Source: Bradyrhizobium diazoefficiens USDA 110 (lineage in GTDB: Bacteria > Pseudomonadota > Alphaproteobacteria > Rhizobiales > Xanthobacteraceae). Taken from it: DNA of 64,000 bases. Positions 39,885 through 50,204 of this stretch are shown here, piece after piece. The notes beneath the pieces are model-generated. The model was not told the DNA's origin, did not search any database, and saw only the letters and a list, made by a program, of their open reading frames with translations. The translations under genes were made by a program, and so were the position numbers. Location: assembly GCF_000011365.1 (NCBI RefSeq), contig NC_004463.1, positions 3,458,001 to 3,522,000 on the forward strand, given 5' to 3'. Every line of letters begins with the position of its first letter. The first letter of the stretch is position 1.

Positions 39885-40853
39885 ATGTTTCGATTTCCCG
39901 CGCGCCTTGTCGGCGCAGCCGTTGCGCTGACCCTTGCGGCAGCCACGCCGAGCCTTGCCCAGCAGCTCGAGCTCAAGCTGATGGCGCCGGCGGCACCGGG
40001 CGGGGGCTGGGACCAGACCGCGCGCTCGATGCAGCAGGCGCTTGTCGCCGCGGGCGTCGCGCGCAGCGTGCAGGTCACCAACGTTCCTGGCGCCGGCGGC
40101 AGCGTCGGCATCGCGCAGTTCGTCAACGGCGCCAAGGGCGACGGCAACCAGCTGATGGTCAACGGCTTCGTCATGGTCGGCGCGCTCGCCATGAACAAGT
40201 CGCCGGTGACGCTCGAGCAGGTGACGCCGATCGCGCGCCTCACCGAGGAAATCCAGGTGATCGTGGTGCCCGCGAATTCGCCGATCAAGACGGCGCAGGA
40301 TCTCGCCGCTGCGGTGAAGGCCGATATCGCCAAGGTGACCTTCGCCGGCGGCTCGGCCGGCGGCGTCGACCATGTCATGGCGGCACTGTTCGCCGGCGCC
40401 GTCGGCGCCGATGCGAAGAAGATCAACTACATCCCGTTCTCCGGCGGCGGCGAGTCTCTGGCGGCGATCCTCGGCGGCAAGGTCACCGCGGGCATTTCGG
40501 GGATGAGCGAATATGAAGGGCAGATCAAATCCGGCAAGCTGCGCGCAATCGGCGTGACCTCGGAGAAGCGCATCGCGGGCAGCGACATCCCGACCTTCAA
40601 GGAGCAGGGCATCGACCTCGTGATCGCCAACTGGCGCTCGGTGGTCGCGCCTCCCGGCATCACCGCGGAGCAGCGCAAAACCCTAGGCGATGCGGTCGAG
40701 AAGATGGTGAAGTCGGACGCCTGGAAGGACATCCTCAAGCAGAAGGGCTGGGAGGACGCCTATCTCGGCGGCGACGCTTTCGCCGACTTCCTGAAGAAGG
40801 AAACGGTGCGCGTCACCGACGTGCTGAGGTCGGTCGGCCTGGTCAAGTCATGA
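39885..40853 (+). CDS. Tripartite tricarboxylate transporter substrate-binding protein (TctC/Bug)
   Basis: Periplasmic receptor of a TTT-type transporter. The ATG at 39885 gives 322 residues with a signal peptide ([16 protein letters not shown]). The mature part has the Bug family blocks [17 protein letters not shown] and [23 protein letters not shown] precedes the start. The next gene starts within its stop codon, so tctC, tctB and tctA are one operon. The carboxylate cannot be told. Confidence 0.9.
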   Translation: MFRFPARLVGAAVALTLAAATPSLAQQLELKLMAPAAPGGGWDQTARSMQQALVAAGVARSVQVTNVPGAGGSVGIAQFVNGAKGDGNQLMVNGFVMVGALAMNKSPVTLEQVTPIARLTEEIQVIVVPANSPIKTAQDLAAAVKADIAKVTFAGGSAGGVDHVMAALFAGAVGADAKKINYIPFSGGGESLAAILGGKVTAGISGMSEYEGQIKSGKLRAIGVTSEKRIAGSDIPTFKEQGIDLVIANWRSVVAPPGITAEQRKTLGDAVEKMVKSDAWKDILKQKGWEDAYLGGDAFADFLKKETVRVTDVLRSVGLVKS

Positions 40854-41335
40854 CCTCAGGCGATCCCGCCCAGCCGCCGCGGCGCGTCGATCGCGCCGGC
40901 GTCGTCATCGCTGCACTGCTCGCAGGTCTTGCCGCGGTGCTGGTCTGGGACGCGCGCGGCCTGCAATCCACCACGATGTACGGGATGGGGCCGGAGGCGA
41001 TGCCGGTGGTGATCGCCACCGGCCTCGCGCTGCTCGCGATCGGCAATCTCATCGACGCGCTGCGCGGCAACCTGCCGGCGCGCGAGAGCGCCGATCCCGT
41101 GCCTGTGGTCTTGATCCTCGCCGGCCTTGCGCTGCTGATCGCCATCATCGGCTTCGGCGGCGGCTTCATCCTGGCGACGTCGGCGCTGTTCGTCACGACG
41201 TCGGCGGCGTTCGGACGCCGTGCCGTCCTTGTCGATTCCGTCATCGCGCTCGTGATGTCGACCCTCATCTATCTCGCGTTCGACCGGCTGTTGACGCTGA
41301 GCCTTCCCGCTGGCCCCCTGGAGCGACTGCTGTGA
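40850..41335 (+). CDS. Tripartite tricarboxylate transporter small membrane subunit (TctB)
   Basis: 161-residue membrane protein with four predicted segments ([62 protein letters not shown]). Small subunit of the TTT transporter, linked to tctC by an ATGA overlap and to tctA by a TGATG overlap. Confidence 0.85.
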   Translation: MTSGDPAQPPRRVDRAGVVIAALLAGLAAVLVWDARGLQSTTMYGMGPEAMPVVIATGLALLAIGNLIDALRGNLPARESADPVPVVLILAGLALLIAIIGFGGGFILATSALFVTTSAAFGRRAVLVDSVIALVMSTLIYLAFDRLLTLSLPAGPLERLL

Positions 41336-42834
41336 TGGACACCTTCGCCGCGCTGGCGCACGGCATGGCGGTCGCCGTCCAGCCGATGAATCTGCTCTAT
41401 GCGCTGATCGGCGTATTCCTGGGCACCGCCGTCGGCGTGCTGCCCGGCATCGGCCCGGCATTGACGGTCGCGCTGCTGTTGCCGGTGACCTACAAGCTCG
41501 ATCCCGGCGGCTCGCTGATCATGTTTGCCGGCATCTATTATGGCGGCATGTATGGCGGTTCGACCACCGCGATCCTGATCAACACGCCGGGCGAGAGCGC
41601 CTCGATGGCGACCGCGCTCGAAGGCAACAAGATGGCCAAGGCCGGCCGCGGCGGGCCGGCGCTCGCGACCTCCGCGATCGGCTCCTTCGTCGCCGGCACC
41701 ATCGCCACCATCGGGCTTGCCTTTCTCGCGCCCTGGCTGGTCGATTTCGCCGTGCGCTTCGGCCCCGAGGACTATTTCGCGCTGATGTGCGTCGCCTTCG
41801 TCACGGTGTCGGCGACCTTCGGCGATTCCCCGGTCCGCGGCCTCACCAGCCTGTTCATCGGCCTGACGCTCGGCCTCGTCGGCATCGACAAGCTGACCGG
41901 TCAGGCGCGGCTGGCGTTCGGCGTCCCCGAACTGCTCGACGGCGTCGAGGTGACGACGCTCGCGGTCGGCCTGTTCGCGCTGGGCGAGGCGCTCTACGTC
42001 GCATCGCGCCGCCACCACACCGAGGAGAAGCTCGAGCCGGTGCGCGGCTCGCTGTGGATGACGAAGGAAGACTGGAAGCGGTCATGGAAGCCGTGGCTGC
42101 GCGGCACCATGTTCGGCTTCCCGATCGGTGCGCTGCCGGCGGGCGGCGCGGAGATCCCGACCTTCCTGTCCTATTCGACCGAGAAACGGCTGACCAAGCA
42201 CCCGGAAGAATTCGGCAAGGGCGCGATCGAAGGCGTCGCGGGACCGGAGGCCGCCAACAACGCCTCGGCCGCCGGAACGCTGGTGCCGCTCTTGACGCTG
42301 GGATTGCCGACCTCGGCGACGGCCGCGATGATGCTGGCGGGCTTCCAGCAATACGGCCTCAATCCGGGGCCGCTGCTGTTCGCCGAGCGGCCGGACCTCG
42401 TGTGGGGCCTGATCGCGAGCCTCTTCATCGCCAATTGCATGCTGTTGGTGCTCAACCTGCCGCTGGTCGGGCTGTGGGTGCGGTTGCTCGCGATCCCGCA
42501 GCCGTGGCTCTATGCCGGCATCCTCGTGTTCGCGACCATGGGCACCATCGCGGCCAAGCCGTCGGTGGTCGAATTGTCGATGCTGGCGGGCTTCGGCGTG
42601 CTCGGCTTCCTGATGCGCCGGTTCGACTTTCCGATCGCGCCCGTCGTCGTCGGCCTGATCCTCGGCCCGATCGCCGAGAGCCAGTTGCGCAGGGCGCTCG
42701 CGATCAGCCTCGGCGATCCCATGACGCTGCTCCAGAGCCCGATCTCGGCGACGCTGCTCGTCATCGCGCTGGTTGCGCTGCTGGCCCCGTTCGTGCTGAA
42801 GGGGATGGGGCGCTTCAAGGCGAATGAGGACTAG
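41335..42834 (+). CDS. Tripartite tricarboxylate transporter large membrane subunit (TctA)
   Basis: 499-residue membrane protein with about twelve segments. The family motifs [17 protein letters not shown] and [20 protein letters not shown] are present, and the second internal copy has [28 protein letters not shown] sequence (quoted in part: [16 protein letters not shown]). Start ATG at 41335; a GTG one codon earlier is possible. Last gene of the transporter operon. Confidence 0.92.
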   Translation: MDTFAALAHGMAVAVQPMNLLYALIGVFLGTAVGVLPGIGPALTVALLLPVTYKLDPGGSLIMFAGIYYGGMYGGSTTAILINTPGESASMATALEGNKMAKAGRGGPALATSAIGSFVAGTIATIGLAFLAPWLVDFAVRFGPEDYFALMCVAFVTVSATFGDSPVRGLTSLFIGLTLGLVGIDKLTGQARLAFGVPELLDGVEVTTLAVGLFALGEALYVASRRHHTEEKLEPVRGSLWMTKEDWKRSWKPWLRGTMFGFPIGALPAGGAEIPTFLSYSTEKRLTKHPEEFGKGAIEGVAGPEAANNASAAGTLVPLLTLGLPTSATAAMMLAGFQQYGLNPGPLLFAERPDLVWGLIASLFIANCMLLVLNLPLVGLWVRLLAIPQPWLYAGILVFATMGTIAAKPSVVELSMLAGFGVLGFLMRRFDFPIAPVVVGLILGPIAESQLRRALAISLGDPMTLLQSPISATLLVIALVALLAPFVLKGMGRFKANED

Positions 42835-42888
42835 CCGTCCCGGCGCGCGCGTCCTTGAATGCTGCGTCCAGCTCGTTGAGGAAACGCC

Positions 42889-43686
42889 ATGCCGTCGGAA
42901 CTTCGCTCGCCCCGTCTCGCCGTCCTGATCGATGCCGACAACGCCTCCGCAAAGATCGCGGATGGCCTGTTCGAGGAGATTGCCAAGATCGGCGAAGCCA
43001 GCGTTCGCCGCATCTATGGCGACTTCTCCAGCTCGCGGTCCAAGGGGTGGGCTGATATTCTGTCGAAGCACGCCATCATCCCGCAGCAGCAATTCGCCTA
43101 TACGACGGGAAAGAACGCGTCCGACATCACCCTGGTCATCGACGCCATGGACCTGCTCCACAGCGGCCGGTTCGACGGCTTCTGCCTGGTGTCATCCGAC
43201 AGCGACTTTACCCGTCTGGCCGCCCGCATCCGGGAACAGGGCGTCGACGTCTTCGGGTTCGGCGAGCAGAAGACGCCGGAAAGCTTCAGGCAGGCCTGCC
43301 GAAGGTTCGTCTACACCGAGAACCTGCTTGCCGCCCCGACGACCAACCAGGACGCCGCCGCAAGATCGACGTCGCTTCAGCCGCTTGATGCAGCGACCCC
43401 CATCATCAAGAAGGTCATCACCCAGATGGAGAGCGAGGACGGCTGGGTCGCGCTCGGGGAAGTCGGACGGCAGCTCGCCAATCTGGCGTCCGATTTCGAT
43501 CCGAGGACGTTCGGGTTCCGCAAGCTGAGCGACCTCGTGCGCAAGACCAACTCGTTCGAGATCGACGAGTCAAAGGGCCGCTCGATGCGGATTCGGGTCA
43601 AGCCCGCTGCCGCAGCGCCGCCGAGAAGGCGGAACCCGCGCAGGCCTGCAAGGGCGGCGACGGGCGGCTCGGCGCCTAAGGCGTAA
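42889..43686 (+). CDS. NYN-domain nuclease-like protein with OST-HTH domain
   Basis: 265-residue cytoplasmic protein. The first 150 residues form an NYN (PIN-like) domain with acidic residues in VLIDADNAS, ASDITLVIDAMDL and LVSSDSDFTRLA, expected to bind metal and cut RNA. Residues 165-240 match OST-HTH/LOTUS (AATPIIKKVITQMESEDGWV to SFEIDESK), a domain that binds RNA. The tail is Arg- and Pro-rich. LabA-type proteins share this architecture. Not linked to the neighbouring metabolic genes. Confidence 0.86.
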   Translation: MPSELRSPRLAVLIDADNASAKIADGLFEEIAKIGEASVRRIYGDFSSSRSKGWADILSKHAIIPQQQFAYTTGKNASDITLVIDAMDLLHSGRFDGFCLVSSDSDFTRLAARIREQGVDVFGFGEQKTPESFRQACRRFVYTENLLAAPTTNQDAAARSTSLQPLDAATPIIKKVITQMESEDGWVALGEVGRQLANLASDFDPRTFGFRKLSDLVRKTNSFEIDESKGRSMRIRVKPAAAAPPRRRNPRRPARAATGGSAPKA

Positions 43687-43771
43687 GCAGGGCCTGCCGT
43701 TATATTTGCGCTTGCCCGCTATGGCGCGGGGCGTAACCATCGCTGGGCCGTAACGCCACGCGAGGGTCCCG

Positions 43772-45574
43772 ATGACCAGACTTACCCGCTTCGCCGTCGC
43801 ACCGCTGCATTCGATGACCCGGCGTCTGGCCGATGTCGCCTCCGCGCGCGTCGCGCCGGATCTCGTGGTCACGGGGGCCCGAGTGCTTTCGACCTATTCG
43901 GAGCGCATCCACGCGAACCGCGAGGTCTGGATCACCGGCGGCCGTGTCGCCGCGGTCAAGCCGGCTGGAACGGCCAGGAAGGCGTGGAGCGGTGTTGCCC
44001 TCTACGACGCGGCCGGCGCGATCATCGCGCCGGGGCTGGTCGATCCGCATATCCACATCGAATCCTCGATGGTGACGGCCTGCGCCTACGCCGAGGCCGC
44101 ACTGCTGAACGGTACCACCACCATCTTCTGCGACAGCCACGAGATCGGCAACGTCATGGACGTCGCCGGCGTCGAGGCGATGCTGGAGGACGCGCGGCAG
44201 GCGCCGCTCTCGATCTTTTTGACGGTGCCGTCGACCGTCCCGGCCACGTCGGCGGAGCTTGAGACCGCAGGCGGCGACCTCACGCCCGACAAGATCGCTG
44301 GCCTGTTCGACCGTTGGCCCGAGGCGGTGGCGCTCGGCGAGAAGATGGATTTCGTGCCGGTGACCATGGGCGACGAGCGGAGCCACGCCATCCTCGCCGC
44401 CGCCTTGAAGCGCGGACGCCCGGTGTCCGGCCACGTCTACGGCCGTGAATTCGTCGCGGCCTATGCGGCGAGCGGCGTCACCGACACCCATGAGGCGATC
44501 GACCGCGACATCGCCGACGATCTGCTCGACGCCGGCGTCTGGGTGTTCCTGCGCGGCGGCCCGCCGACCACGCCCTGGCACTCGCTGCCGCAAGCGATCC
44601 GGACGATCACCGAGCTCGGGGCCTCGCACAAGCGCACCGCCGTGTGCACCGACGACCGCGACGCCGACGATCTCCTGCTGTTCGGCCTCGACTGGGTGGT
44701 GCGCGAGGCGGTGAAGGCGGGCATGTCGCCCGAACAGGCCTGGTCGATGGGCTCGCTGCACGGCGCCACCCGCTTCGGCATGGAGGGCGATATCGGCGGG
44801 CTCGGCGGCGGCCGCCGCGCCGATCTCGTGCTGATGGACGATCAGCTCAAGCCGCAATGCACCTGGTATGGCGGCGAGCTTGTGGTCGAGCACGGCAAGA
44901 TCACGCCTCGGCTCGATCAGGCGCTGTCGCAGCGCTATCAATATCCGAAGGCGGCCTATGCGACCGTGAAGCTCCCGGAGAAGGTCAAGCTGACGCCGGA
45001 GCTGCCGGCGAAAGCCTGCACCGTCAACGCCATCAAGACCGCGCTGCCGGGCATCACCTTGATCCACGAGAAAGTCGCAATCGAGCCGGCCAAGGACTGG
45101 CCGACGCTGTTCGCACGCTACGGCCTGTGCTTCGTCACCGTCGTCGAGCGCCACGGCAAATCGGCCGGCAATGTCGCCTATGGCCTGCTGAAGGATTTTG
45201 GCCTGAAGCGCGGCGCGGTCGCCTCCAGCGTCGGGCACGACAGCCACAACATCATCGTTGCCGGAACCAACGAACCCGACATGCAGGTCGCGATCGCGGC
45301 GATCAAGGAGCACCAGGGCGCTGTCTGCGTCGTCGCCGACGGCAAGGTGAGAGCGCTGGTGCCGCTGCCGATCGCGGGGCTGTTGTCCGACAAGCGTGTC
45401 ACGGAGGTGGCCGAGGAGGTCAAGGTGCTGAAGAAGGAATGGGCGGAAGCCGGTTGCACCATCCCCTACATGGGCTTCAATCTGATTCCGCTATCGGTCA
45501 TTCCGGAAATTCGCATCACCGACAAGGGCCTCGTGCTGGTGCCGCAGATGGAGCTGGCGCCGCTGTTCGAGTGA
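43772..45574 (+). CDS. ade: Adenine deaminase
   Basis: Metal-dependent amidohydrolase that converts adenine to hypoxanthine and ammonia. The 600 residues have HIHIESSM near 92, [53 protein letters not shown] and, near the C terminus, [14 protein letters not shown]. The length fits the AdeC family. It lies 85 bases after the NYN gene; no purine gene is near. Its stop is followed by the gcl control region. Confidence 0.92.
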
Positions 45575-45726
45575 AGCGCTTTCACGGATATCTCGATCTA
45601 ACTGATTGACACGCCCACGATTTTTCCACGGCTGCCGCATCGTGGAAAATAAAATCGATCTCGTTGAGATCGCACCTTGCGCGCCCGATGATCTCGCTCG
45701 CTGACGCAACTTGAGCGAGGTCCGAT
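45575..45726 (+). promoter_or_regulatory. gcl control region with three inverted repeats
   Basis: A TTGACA hexamer (45606-45611) is followed by TTTTCCACG-N10-CGTGGAAAA (45622-45649), then CGATCTC-gtt-GAGATCG (45656-45672) and CTCGCTC...GAGCGAG (45693-45719). The first has TGGAAA/TTTCCA half-sites like those bound by IclR/AllR-type regulators. They could also be RNA hairpins. Confidence 0.5.
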
Positions 45727-47517
45727 ATGGCGAAGATGCGAGCTATCGATGCGGCCGTGCGAATTCTGGAGAAGGAAGGCATCTCGACTGCCTTCGGCGT
45801 TCCAGGAGCCGCGATCAATCCGCTTTACTCGGCGTTGAAGAAGCGCGGCTCGATCCGCCATATCCTGGCGCGTCATGTCGAGGGCGCCTCGCACATGGCC
45901 GAGGGCTATACGCGGGCGAAGGCCGGCAATATCGGGGTCTGCATCGGTACGTCGGGGCCGGCCGGCACCGACATGATCACCGGGCTCTATTCGGCGATCG
46001 CCGATTCGATTCCGATCCTCTGCATCACCGGGCAGGCGCCGCGGGCGCGGCTCTACAAGGAGGATTTTCAGGCGGTCGATATCGAGTCGATCGCAAAGCC
46101 CGTGACCAAATGGGCGGTCACCGTGCGCGAGCCGGCGCTGGTGCCGCGGGTGTTCAGCCAGGCGTTTCACGTCATGCGCTCAGGGCGGCCGGGGCCGGTG
46201 CTGATCGACATGCCGCTCGACGTGCAGCTCGCCGAGATCGAGTTCGACGACGAGACCTATGAGCCGCTGCCGGTTTACAAGCCGGCCGCGACCCGCAAGC
46301 AGGTCGAGAAGGCGCTGGAGATGCTCAACGCGGCCGAGCGGCCGCTGATCGTGGCGGGCGGCGGCATCATCAACGCGGACGCCTCGGACCTCCTGGTCGA
46401 ATTCGCCGAGATCGCCAATGTGCCGGTCGTGCCGACGCTGATGGGGTGGGGCGCGATCCCCGACGATCACGTGCTGATGGCCGGCATGGTCGGCCTTCAG
46501 ACCAGTCACCGCTACGGCAACGCCACGATGCTCGAATCGGATTTCGTGCTCGGCATCGGCAACCGCTGGGCCAACCGCCACACCGGCTCGGTCGAGACCT
46601 ACACCAAGGGCCGCACCTTCGTGCATGTCGACATCGAGCCGACGCAGATCGGGCGGGTGTTCAATCCCGATCTCGGCATCGTCTCGGACGCCAAGGCTGC
46701 GCTCGAGCTCTTCGTCGCCGTCGCCAGGGAGTGGCGCCGGTCAGGCAGGCTCCGCGAGCGCCAGGCGTGGCCCGCGGCCTGCCGCGATCGCAAGCGCTCG
46801 ATGCTGCGCAAGAGCCATTTCGACAACGTCCCGATCAAGCCGCAGCGCGTCTACGAGGAGATGAACAAGGCGTTCGGCCGCGACACCACCTATGTCACCG
46901 TGATCGGCCTGTCGCAGATCGCGGGTGCGCAGTTCCTCGGCGTCTACAAGCCGCGCAACTGGATCAATGCGGGGCAGGCGGGGCCGCTGGGCTGGACGCT
47001 GCCCGCGGCGCTCGGCGTGCGCGCGGCCTGCCCGGATCGCGACATCGTCGCGCTGTCAGGCGATTACGATTTCCAGTTCCTGATCGAGGAGCTCGCGGTC
47101 GGGGCGCAGTTCAACCTGCCCTACATCCACGTCGTCGTGAACAATTCCTATCTCGGCCTGATCCGCCAGGCCCAGCGCGGCTTCGACATGGACTACCACG
47201 TCCAGCTCTCGTTCGAGAACATCAACGCGCCCGAGCTCGGCGGCTACGGTGTCGACCATGTCGCCGTCGCCGAAGGCCTCGGCTGCAAGGCGATCCGCGT
47301 CACCGATCCCAAGGACTCGCAGGCCGCGTTTGCGACGGCGCGCGAGCTGATGGCGAAGCACCGCGTGCCCGTGGTGGTCGAGTTCATCCTCGAACGCGTC
47401 ACCAACATCGCGATGGGGACGGAGATCGACAACATCGTCGAGTTCGAGGAGGTGCTGGACCTGGCCCTCGACGAGGTCGGGACCAAGCGGCCCGGCGTGC
47501 TTCAGCCGGCGGAATAG
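45727..47517 (+). CDS. gcl: Glyoxylate carboligase
   Basis: Thiamine-diphosphate enzyme that joins two glyoxylates to tartronate semialdehyde and CO2. The 596 residues start [20 protein letters not shown], with [12 protein letters not shown] and the tell-tale Val51 in RHVEGASH where other TPP enzymes have Glu; this replacement is characteristic of Gcl. The TPP motif is [14 protein letters not shown] to VNNSYLGL. First gene of gcl-hyi-glxR, 11 bases before hyi. Confidence 0.95.
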   Translation: MAKMRAIDAAVRILEKEGISTAFGVPGAAINPLYSALKKRGSIRHILARHVEGASHMAEGYTRAKAGNIGVCIGTSGPAGTDMITGLYSAIADSIPILCITGQAPRARLYKEDFQAVDIESIAKPVTKWAVTVREPALVPRVFSQAFHVMRSGRPGPVLIDMPLDVQLAEIEFDDETYEPLPVYKPAATRKQVEKALEMLNAAERPLIVAGGGIINADASDLLVEFAEIANVPVVPTLMGWGAIPDDHVLMAGMVGLQTSHRYGNATMLESDFVLGIGNRWANRHTGSVETYTKGRTFVHVDIEPTQIGRVFNPDLGIVSDAKAALELFVAVAREWRRSGRLRERQAWPAACRDRKRSMLRKSHFDNVPIKPQRVYEEMNKAFGRDTTYVTVIGLSQIAGAQFLGVYKPRNWINAGQAGPLGWTLPAALGVRAACPDRDIVALSGDYDFQFLIEELAVGAQFNLPYIHVVVNNSYLGLIRQAQRGFDMDYHVQLSFENINAPELGGYGVDHVAVAEGLGCKAIRVTDPKDSQAAFATARELMAKHRVPVVVEFILERVTNIAMGTEIDNIVEFEEVLDLALDEVGTKRPGVLQPAE

Positions 47518-47528
47518 GGGACAGCATC

Positions 47529-48314
47529 ATGCCGAAGTTTGCCGCCAACCTCACCATGCTCTTCAACGAGATGCCGTTCCTCGACCGCTTCGCCGCGGCG
47601 AAAGCGGCGGGCTTTGCCGGGGTCGAATATCTCTTCCCCTATGATTTCGACAAGGCGCAGCTCCGAGAGCAGCTCGAGGCCCACGGGCTGACGCAGGTGC
47701 TGCACAATCTACCGGCCGGCAATTGGGCCGGGGGCGAGCGCGGCATCGCGATCCTGCCGGATCGCACCGCCGAATTCCGCGACGGCGTGTTCCGCGCCAT
47801 CGATTATGCCAAGGCGCTCGATTGCGACCAGCTCAACTGCCTCGTCGGCATCGCGCCCGCCGATGCCGATCCGCGCGAGCTCAACGAGACCCTGGTCGGC
47901 AATCTACGCTTTGCCGCCTCGACGCTGGCGCGGGAGAACATCAGGCTGCTGGTCGAGCCGATCAACACGCTCGACATTCCCGGCTTCCATCTCAACGGCA
48001 CCGAGCAGGCGGTGCAGCTCATCTCTGAGGTGCGGTCGAACAATTTGTTCATCCAGTACGACGTCTACCACATGCAGATCATGGAGGGCGATCTCGCCCG
48101 CACCATGCAGGAATATCTCCCGCAGATCGCCCACATCCAGCTCGCCGACAATCCCGGCCGTCACGAGCCGGGCACCGGCGAGATCAACTACCCCTTCCTG
48201 TTCCGCCACCTCGACGCGATCGGCTATCGCGGCTGGATCGGCTGCGAATACAAGCCGCGCACCACGACGCTGGAAGGCCTGTCCTGGCACGCGGCGCAGA
48301 CATTCGAGACCTGA
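47529..48314 (+). CDS. hyi: Hydroxypyruvate isomerase
   Basis: TIM-barrel isomerase that interconverts hydroxypyruvate and tartronate semialdehyde. The ATG at 47529 gives 261 residues starting MPKFAANLTMLFNEMPFLDRF. Active-site Glu residues are in LLVEPINTLD and IGCEYKPR, the metal-binding QYDVYHMQIMEGDL is intact. GGGGACAG precedes the start. A longer open frame upstream is an artefact inside gcl. Confidence 0.94.
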   Translation: MPKFAANLTMLFNEMPFLDRFAAAKAAGFAGVEYLFPYDFDKAQLREQLEAHGLTQVLHNLPAGNWAGGERGIAILPDRTAEFRDGVFRAIDYAKALDCDQLNCLVGIAPADADPRELNETLVGNLRFAASTLARENIRLLVEPINTLDIPGFHLNGTEQAVQLISEVRSNNLFIQYDVYHMQIMEGDLARTMQEYLPQIAHIQLADNPGRHEPGTGEINYPFLFRHLDAIGYRGWIGCEYKPRTTTLEGLSWHAAQTFET

Positions 48315-48326
48315 GGAAAATTAGAC

Positions 48327-49214
48327 ATGATCGACATCGGCTTTATCGGACTTGGCACCATGGGACGGCCGATGGCCGGCCATCTTCTGGCCGCGGGCCA
48401 TCGCGTGCTCCTGCACGACGTTGCGCCGGTGTCGCCCGAGCTGATCGCGGCGGGCGGCATCGCCTGCAAGTCGGGCAGGGAGGTCGCGGAGGAGGCGGAT
48501 GCCGTCATCATCATGGTGCCGGATACGCCGCATGTTGAGGCTGTGCTGTTCGGCAAGGACGGCGTCGCGAGCGGCATCTCCAAGGGTAAGATCGTCGTCG
48601 ACATGAGCTCGATCTCGCCGCTGGCGACGAAGGAGTTTGCCAAGAAGATCGAGGCGCTGGGTGCGGACTATCTCGATGCGCCAGTATCGGGCGGGGAGGT
48701 CGGGGCGAAAGCTGCGAGCCTCACCATCATGGTCGGCGGGCCGGAGCGGGCCTTTGGCACCATGAAGCCGATCTTCGACAGGATGGGCAAGAACATCACG
48801 CATGTCGGCGCCAATGGCGACGGACAGACCACGAAGGTCGCCAATCAGATCATCGTCGCGCTGACGATCGAGGCGGTGAGCGAAGCGCTGCTGTTCGCAT
48901 CGAAGGCCGGGGCGAACCCCGCGCTGGTGCGCAAGGCGCTGATGGGCGGCTTTGCCTCGTCGCGGATTCTCGAAGTGCATGGCGAGCGCATGGTAAAGCG
49001 CAATTTCGATCCCGGCTTCCGCATCGAGCTGCACCAGAAGGATCTCAATCTCGCGCTCGAAGGCGCTCGCTCGCTCGGACTGTCGCTGCCGAGCACAGCG
49101 GTGGCGCAGCAATTGTTCTCATCCTGCACCGCGCATGGCGGCAAGGGCTGGGATCATTCGGCGATGGTGCGCGCGCTGGAACTGATGGCGGGGCACGAGA
49201 TCGCCGCGGCGTAA
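48327..49214 (+). CDS. glxR: Tartronate semialdehyde reductase (2-hydroxy-3-oxopropionate reductase)
   Basis: NADH-dependent reductase of the beta-hydroxyacid dehydrogenase family that makes D-glycerate. 295 residues. GFIGLGTMGRPMAGHLLAAG is the NAD loop, DAPVSGGEVGA the substrate loop, and the catalytic Lys is in NGDGQTTKVANQIIV. It follows hyi by 12 bases and completes the glycerate pathway with gcl. Confidence 0.93.
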   Translation: MIDIGFIGLGTMGRPMAGHLLAAGHRVLLHDVAPVSPELIAAGGIACKSGREVAEEADAVIIMVPDTPHVEAVLFGKDGVASGISKGKIVVDMSSISPLATKEFAKKIEALGADYLDAPVSGGEVGAKAASLTIMVGGPERAFGTMKPIFDRMGKNITHVGANGDGQTTKVANQIIVALTIEAVSEALLFASKAGANPALVRKALMGGFASSRILEVHGERMVKRNFDPGFRIELHQKDLNLALEGARSLGLSLPSTAVAQQLFSSCTAHGGKGWDHSAMVRALELMAGHEIAAA

Positions 49215-49262
49215 GCGTTACGCGGGAACACTCTCCAGATTTGACCTGTCTTTCGTCCCGCG

Positions 49263-49294
49263 GGAACCGGAACAATGGTCCGCTCCCGCGGGTT
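49263..49294 (+). promoter_or_regulatory. Possible EcfG-type stress promoter
   Basis: GGAAC occurs twice (49263-49267 and 49269-49273), and the second is followed after 17 bases by GGTT. The general stress sigma factor of Bradyrhizobium uses GGAAC-N16/17-CGTT. One base of the -10 differs, so this is tentative. It is about 35 bases before the gene. Confidence 0.35.
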
Positions 49295-49328
49295 GGGAGT
49301 GCATGACAATCACTGGAGAGATAAGCGC

Positions 49329-49712
49329 ATGAAAACCCGTCTTGCGATTTCGTTGGCTGCCGCGTCGCTGCTGGCGTCGAGTGCGGCCTTTGCTCAGTCG
49401 ACGACCGAAGAGGGCGCGAGGAACGGCGCGCGTGCGGGCGGCGATATCGGTGGTCCGGTCGGAGCGATGGTCGGCGGCACCGTCGGTGCGGCCGTCGGCG
49501 CCGGCCTCGAAATCCCGAATGCGATCCTGGGCGGAATCCCGCGCGATGACTCTGTCGTGATCCACGAGCGCGTCGTGGTCGGCGAGCCGCTGCCCCCGAC
49601 CGTGGTGCTGCGTCCCGTGCCGAACTACACCGAATATCGCTATGCGGTCGTGAACGACCGCCGCGTCATCGTCGAGCCGCGGACCCGCCGCGTCGTCAAG
49701 ATCATCGACTGA
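49329..49712 (+). CDS. Small exported DUF1236-like protein
   Basis: 127-residue protein with a signal peptide of 22 residues (LAISLAAASLLASSAAFA) from the ATG at 49329. The middle has a Gly/Ala-rich segment (GGPVGAMVGGTVGAAVGAG) that resembles a glycine-zipper, and the end YRYAVVNDRRVIVEPRTRRV is typical of DUF1236. Function unknown; such proteins are widespread in Bradyrhizobium and often stress-linked. Confidence 0.84.
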   Translation: MKTRLAISLAAASLLASSAAFAQSTTEEGARNGARAGGDIGGPVGAMVGGTVGAAVGAGLEIPNAILGGIPRDDSVVIHERVVVGEPLPPTVVLRPVPNYTEYRYAVVNDRRVIVEPRTRRVVKIID

Positions 49713-49751
49713 CCGGCATAAGCGTTGAGTGAAAACGGGCCCTGCGGAGCG

Positions 49752-50129
49752 TCACTCCGCGGGGCCTTCGCTTGTGACGGATACGCTCGGGCGTAGCCGT
49801 GTCATGACCCAATCGGCTGCGGCTGCGAGCGCGAAGCCGGCGCAGCCGGTGGCGGCATCGACCAGAAAATCCTCCAGCCGTGCATGGCGTCCCGGCGTCC
49901 AGAACTGCATCAGCTCGAGCAGGCCGATCAGGATGACCGAGACGGCCGCCGCTGCCAGGCGTCGCTTCCGATAGGCGAGGCCGAAGGCCAGCCCGACCAG
50001 GATGAAGGCGAGCGCATGCTCGCCGTCCTGGCCGAGGTCGGAATGGGGGCGCAGGCCGGGCGGACCGAGGGTTGCAAAGGCAACGGCCGCAGCGAGCAGC
50101 CAGGCAAAGGCACGAACCAAAATGGACAT
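49752..50129 (-). CDS. VanZ-like small membrane protein
   Basis: 125-residue protein with four predicted membrane segments from the ATG at 50129. HSDLGQDGEHALAFILVGLAFG, GLLELMQFWTPGRHARLEDFLVDAATGCAGF (quoted in part: ELMQFWTPGRHARLEDF) match VanZ-family proteins. The function is not known outside glycopeptide resistance; no resistance gene is near. Confidence 0.8.
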   Translation of the reverse strand: MSILVRAFAWLLAAAVAFATLGPPGLRPHSDLGQDGEHALAFILVGLAFGLAYRKRRLAAAAVSVILIGLLELMQFWTPGRHARLEDFLVDAATGCAGFALAAAADWVMTRLRPSVSVTSEGPAE

Positions 50130-50204
50130 CCGCACCGCTTAGCATGGTTTTGCAGGGCCTGCGCGGGCTGCGGATCAGATCGCCGTGTAGTTAATGACGA
50201 AACG

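Noticed and set aside
46446..48314. A long frame that would extend hydroxypyruvate isomerase upstream
   Set aside because: The first 361 codons run inside gcl in another frame and have no family sequence; the true hyi starts at the ATG at 47529.
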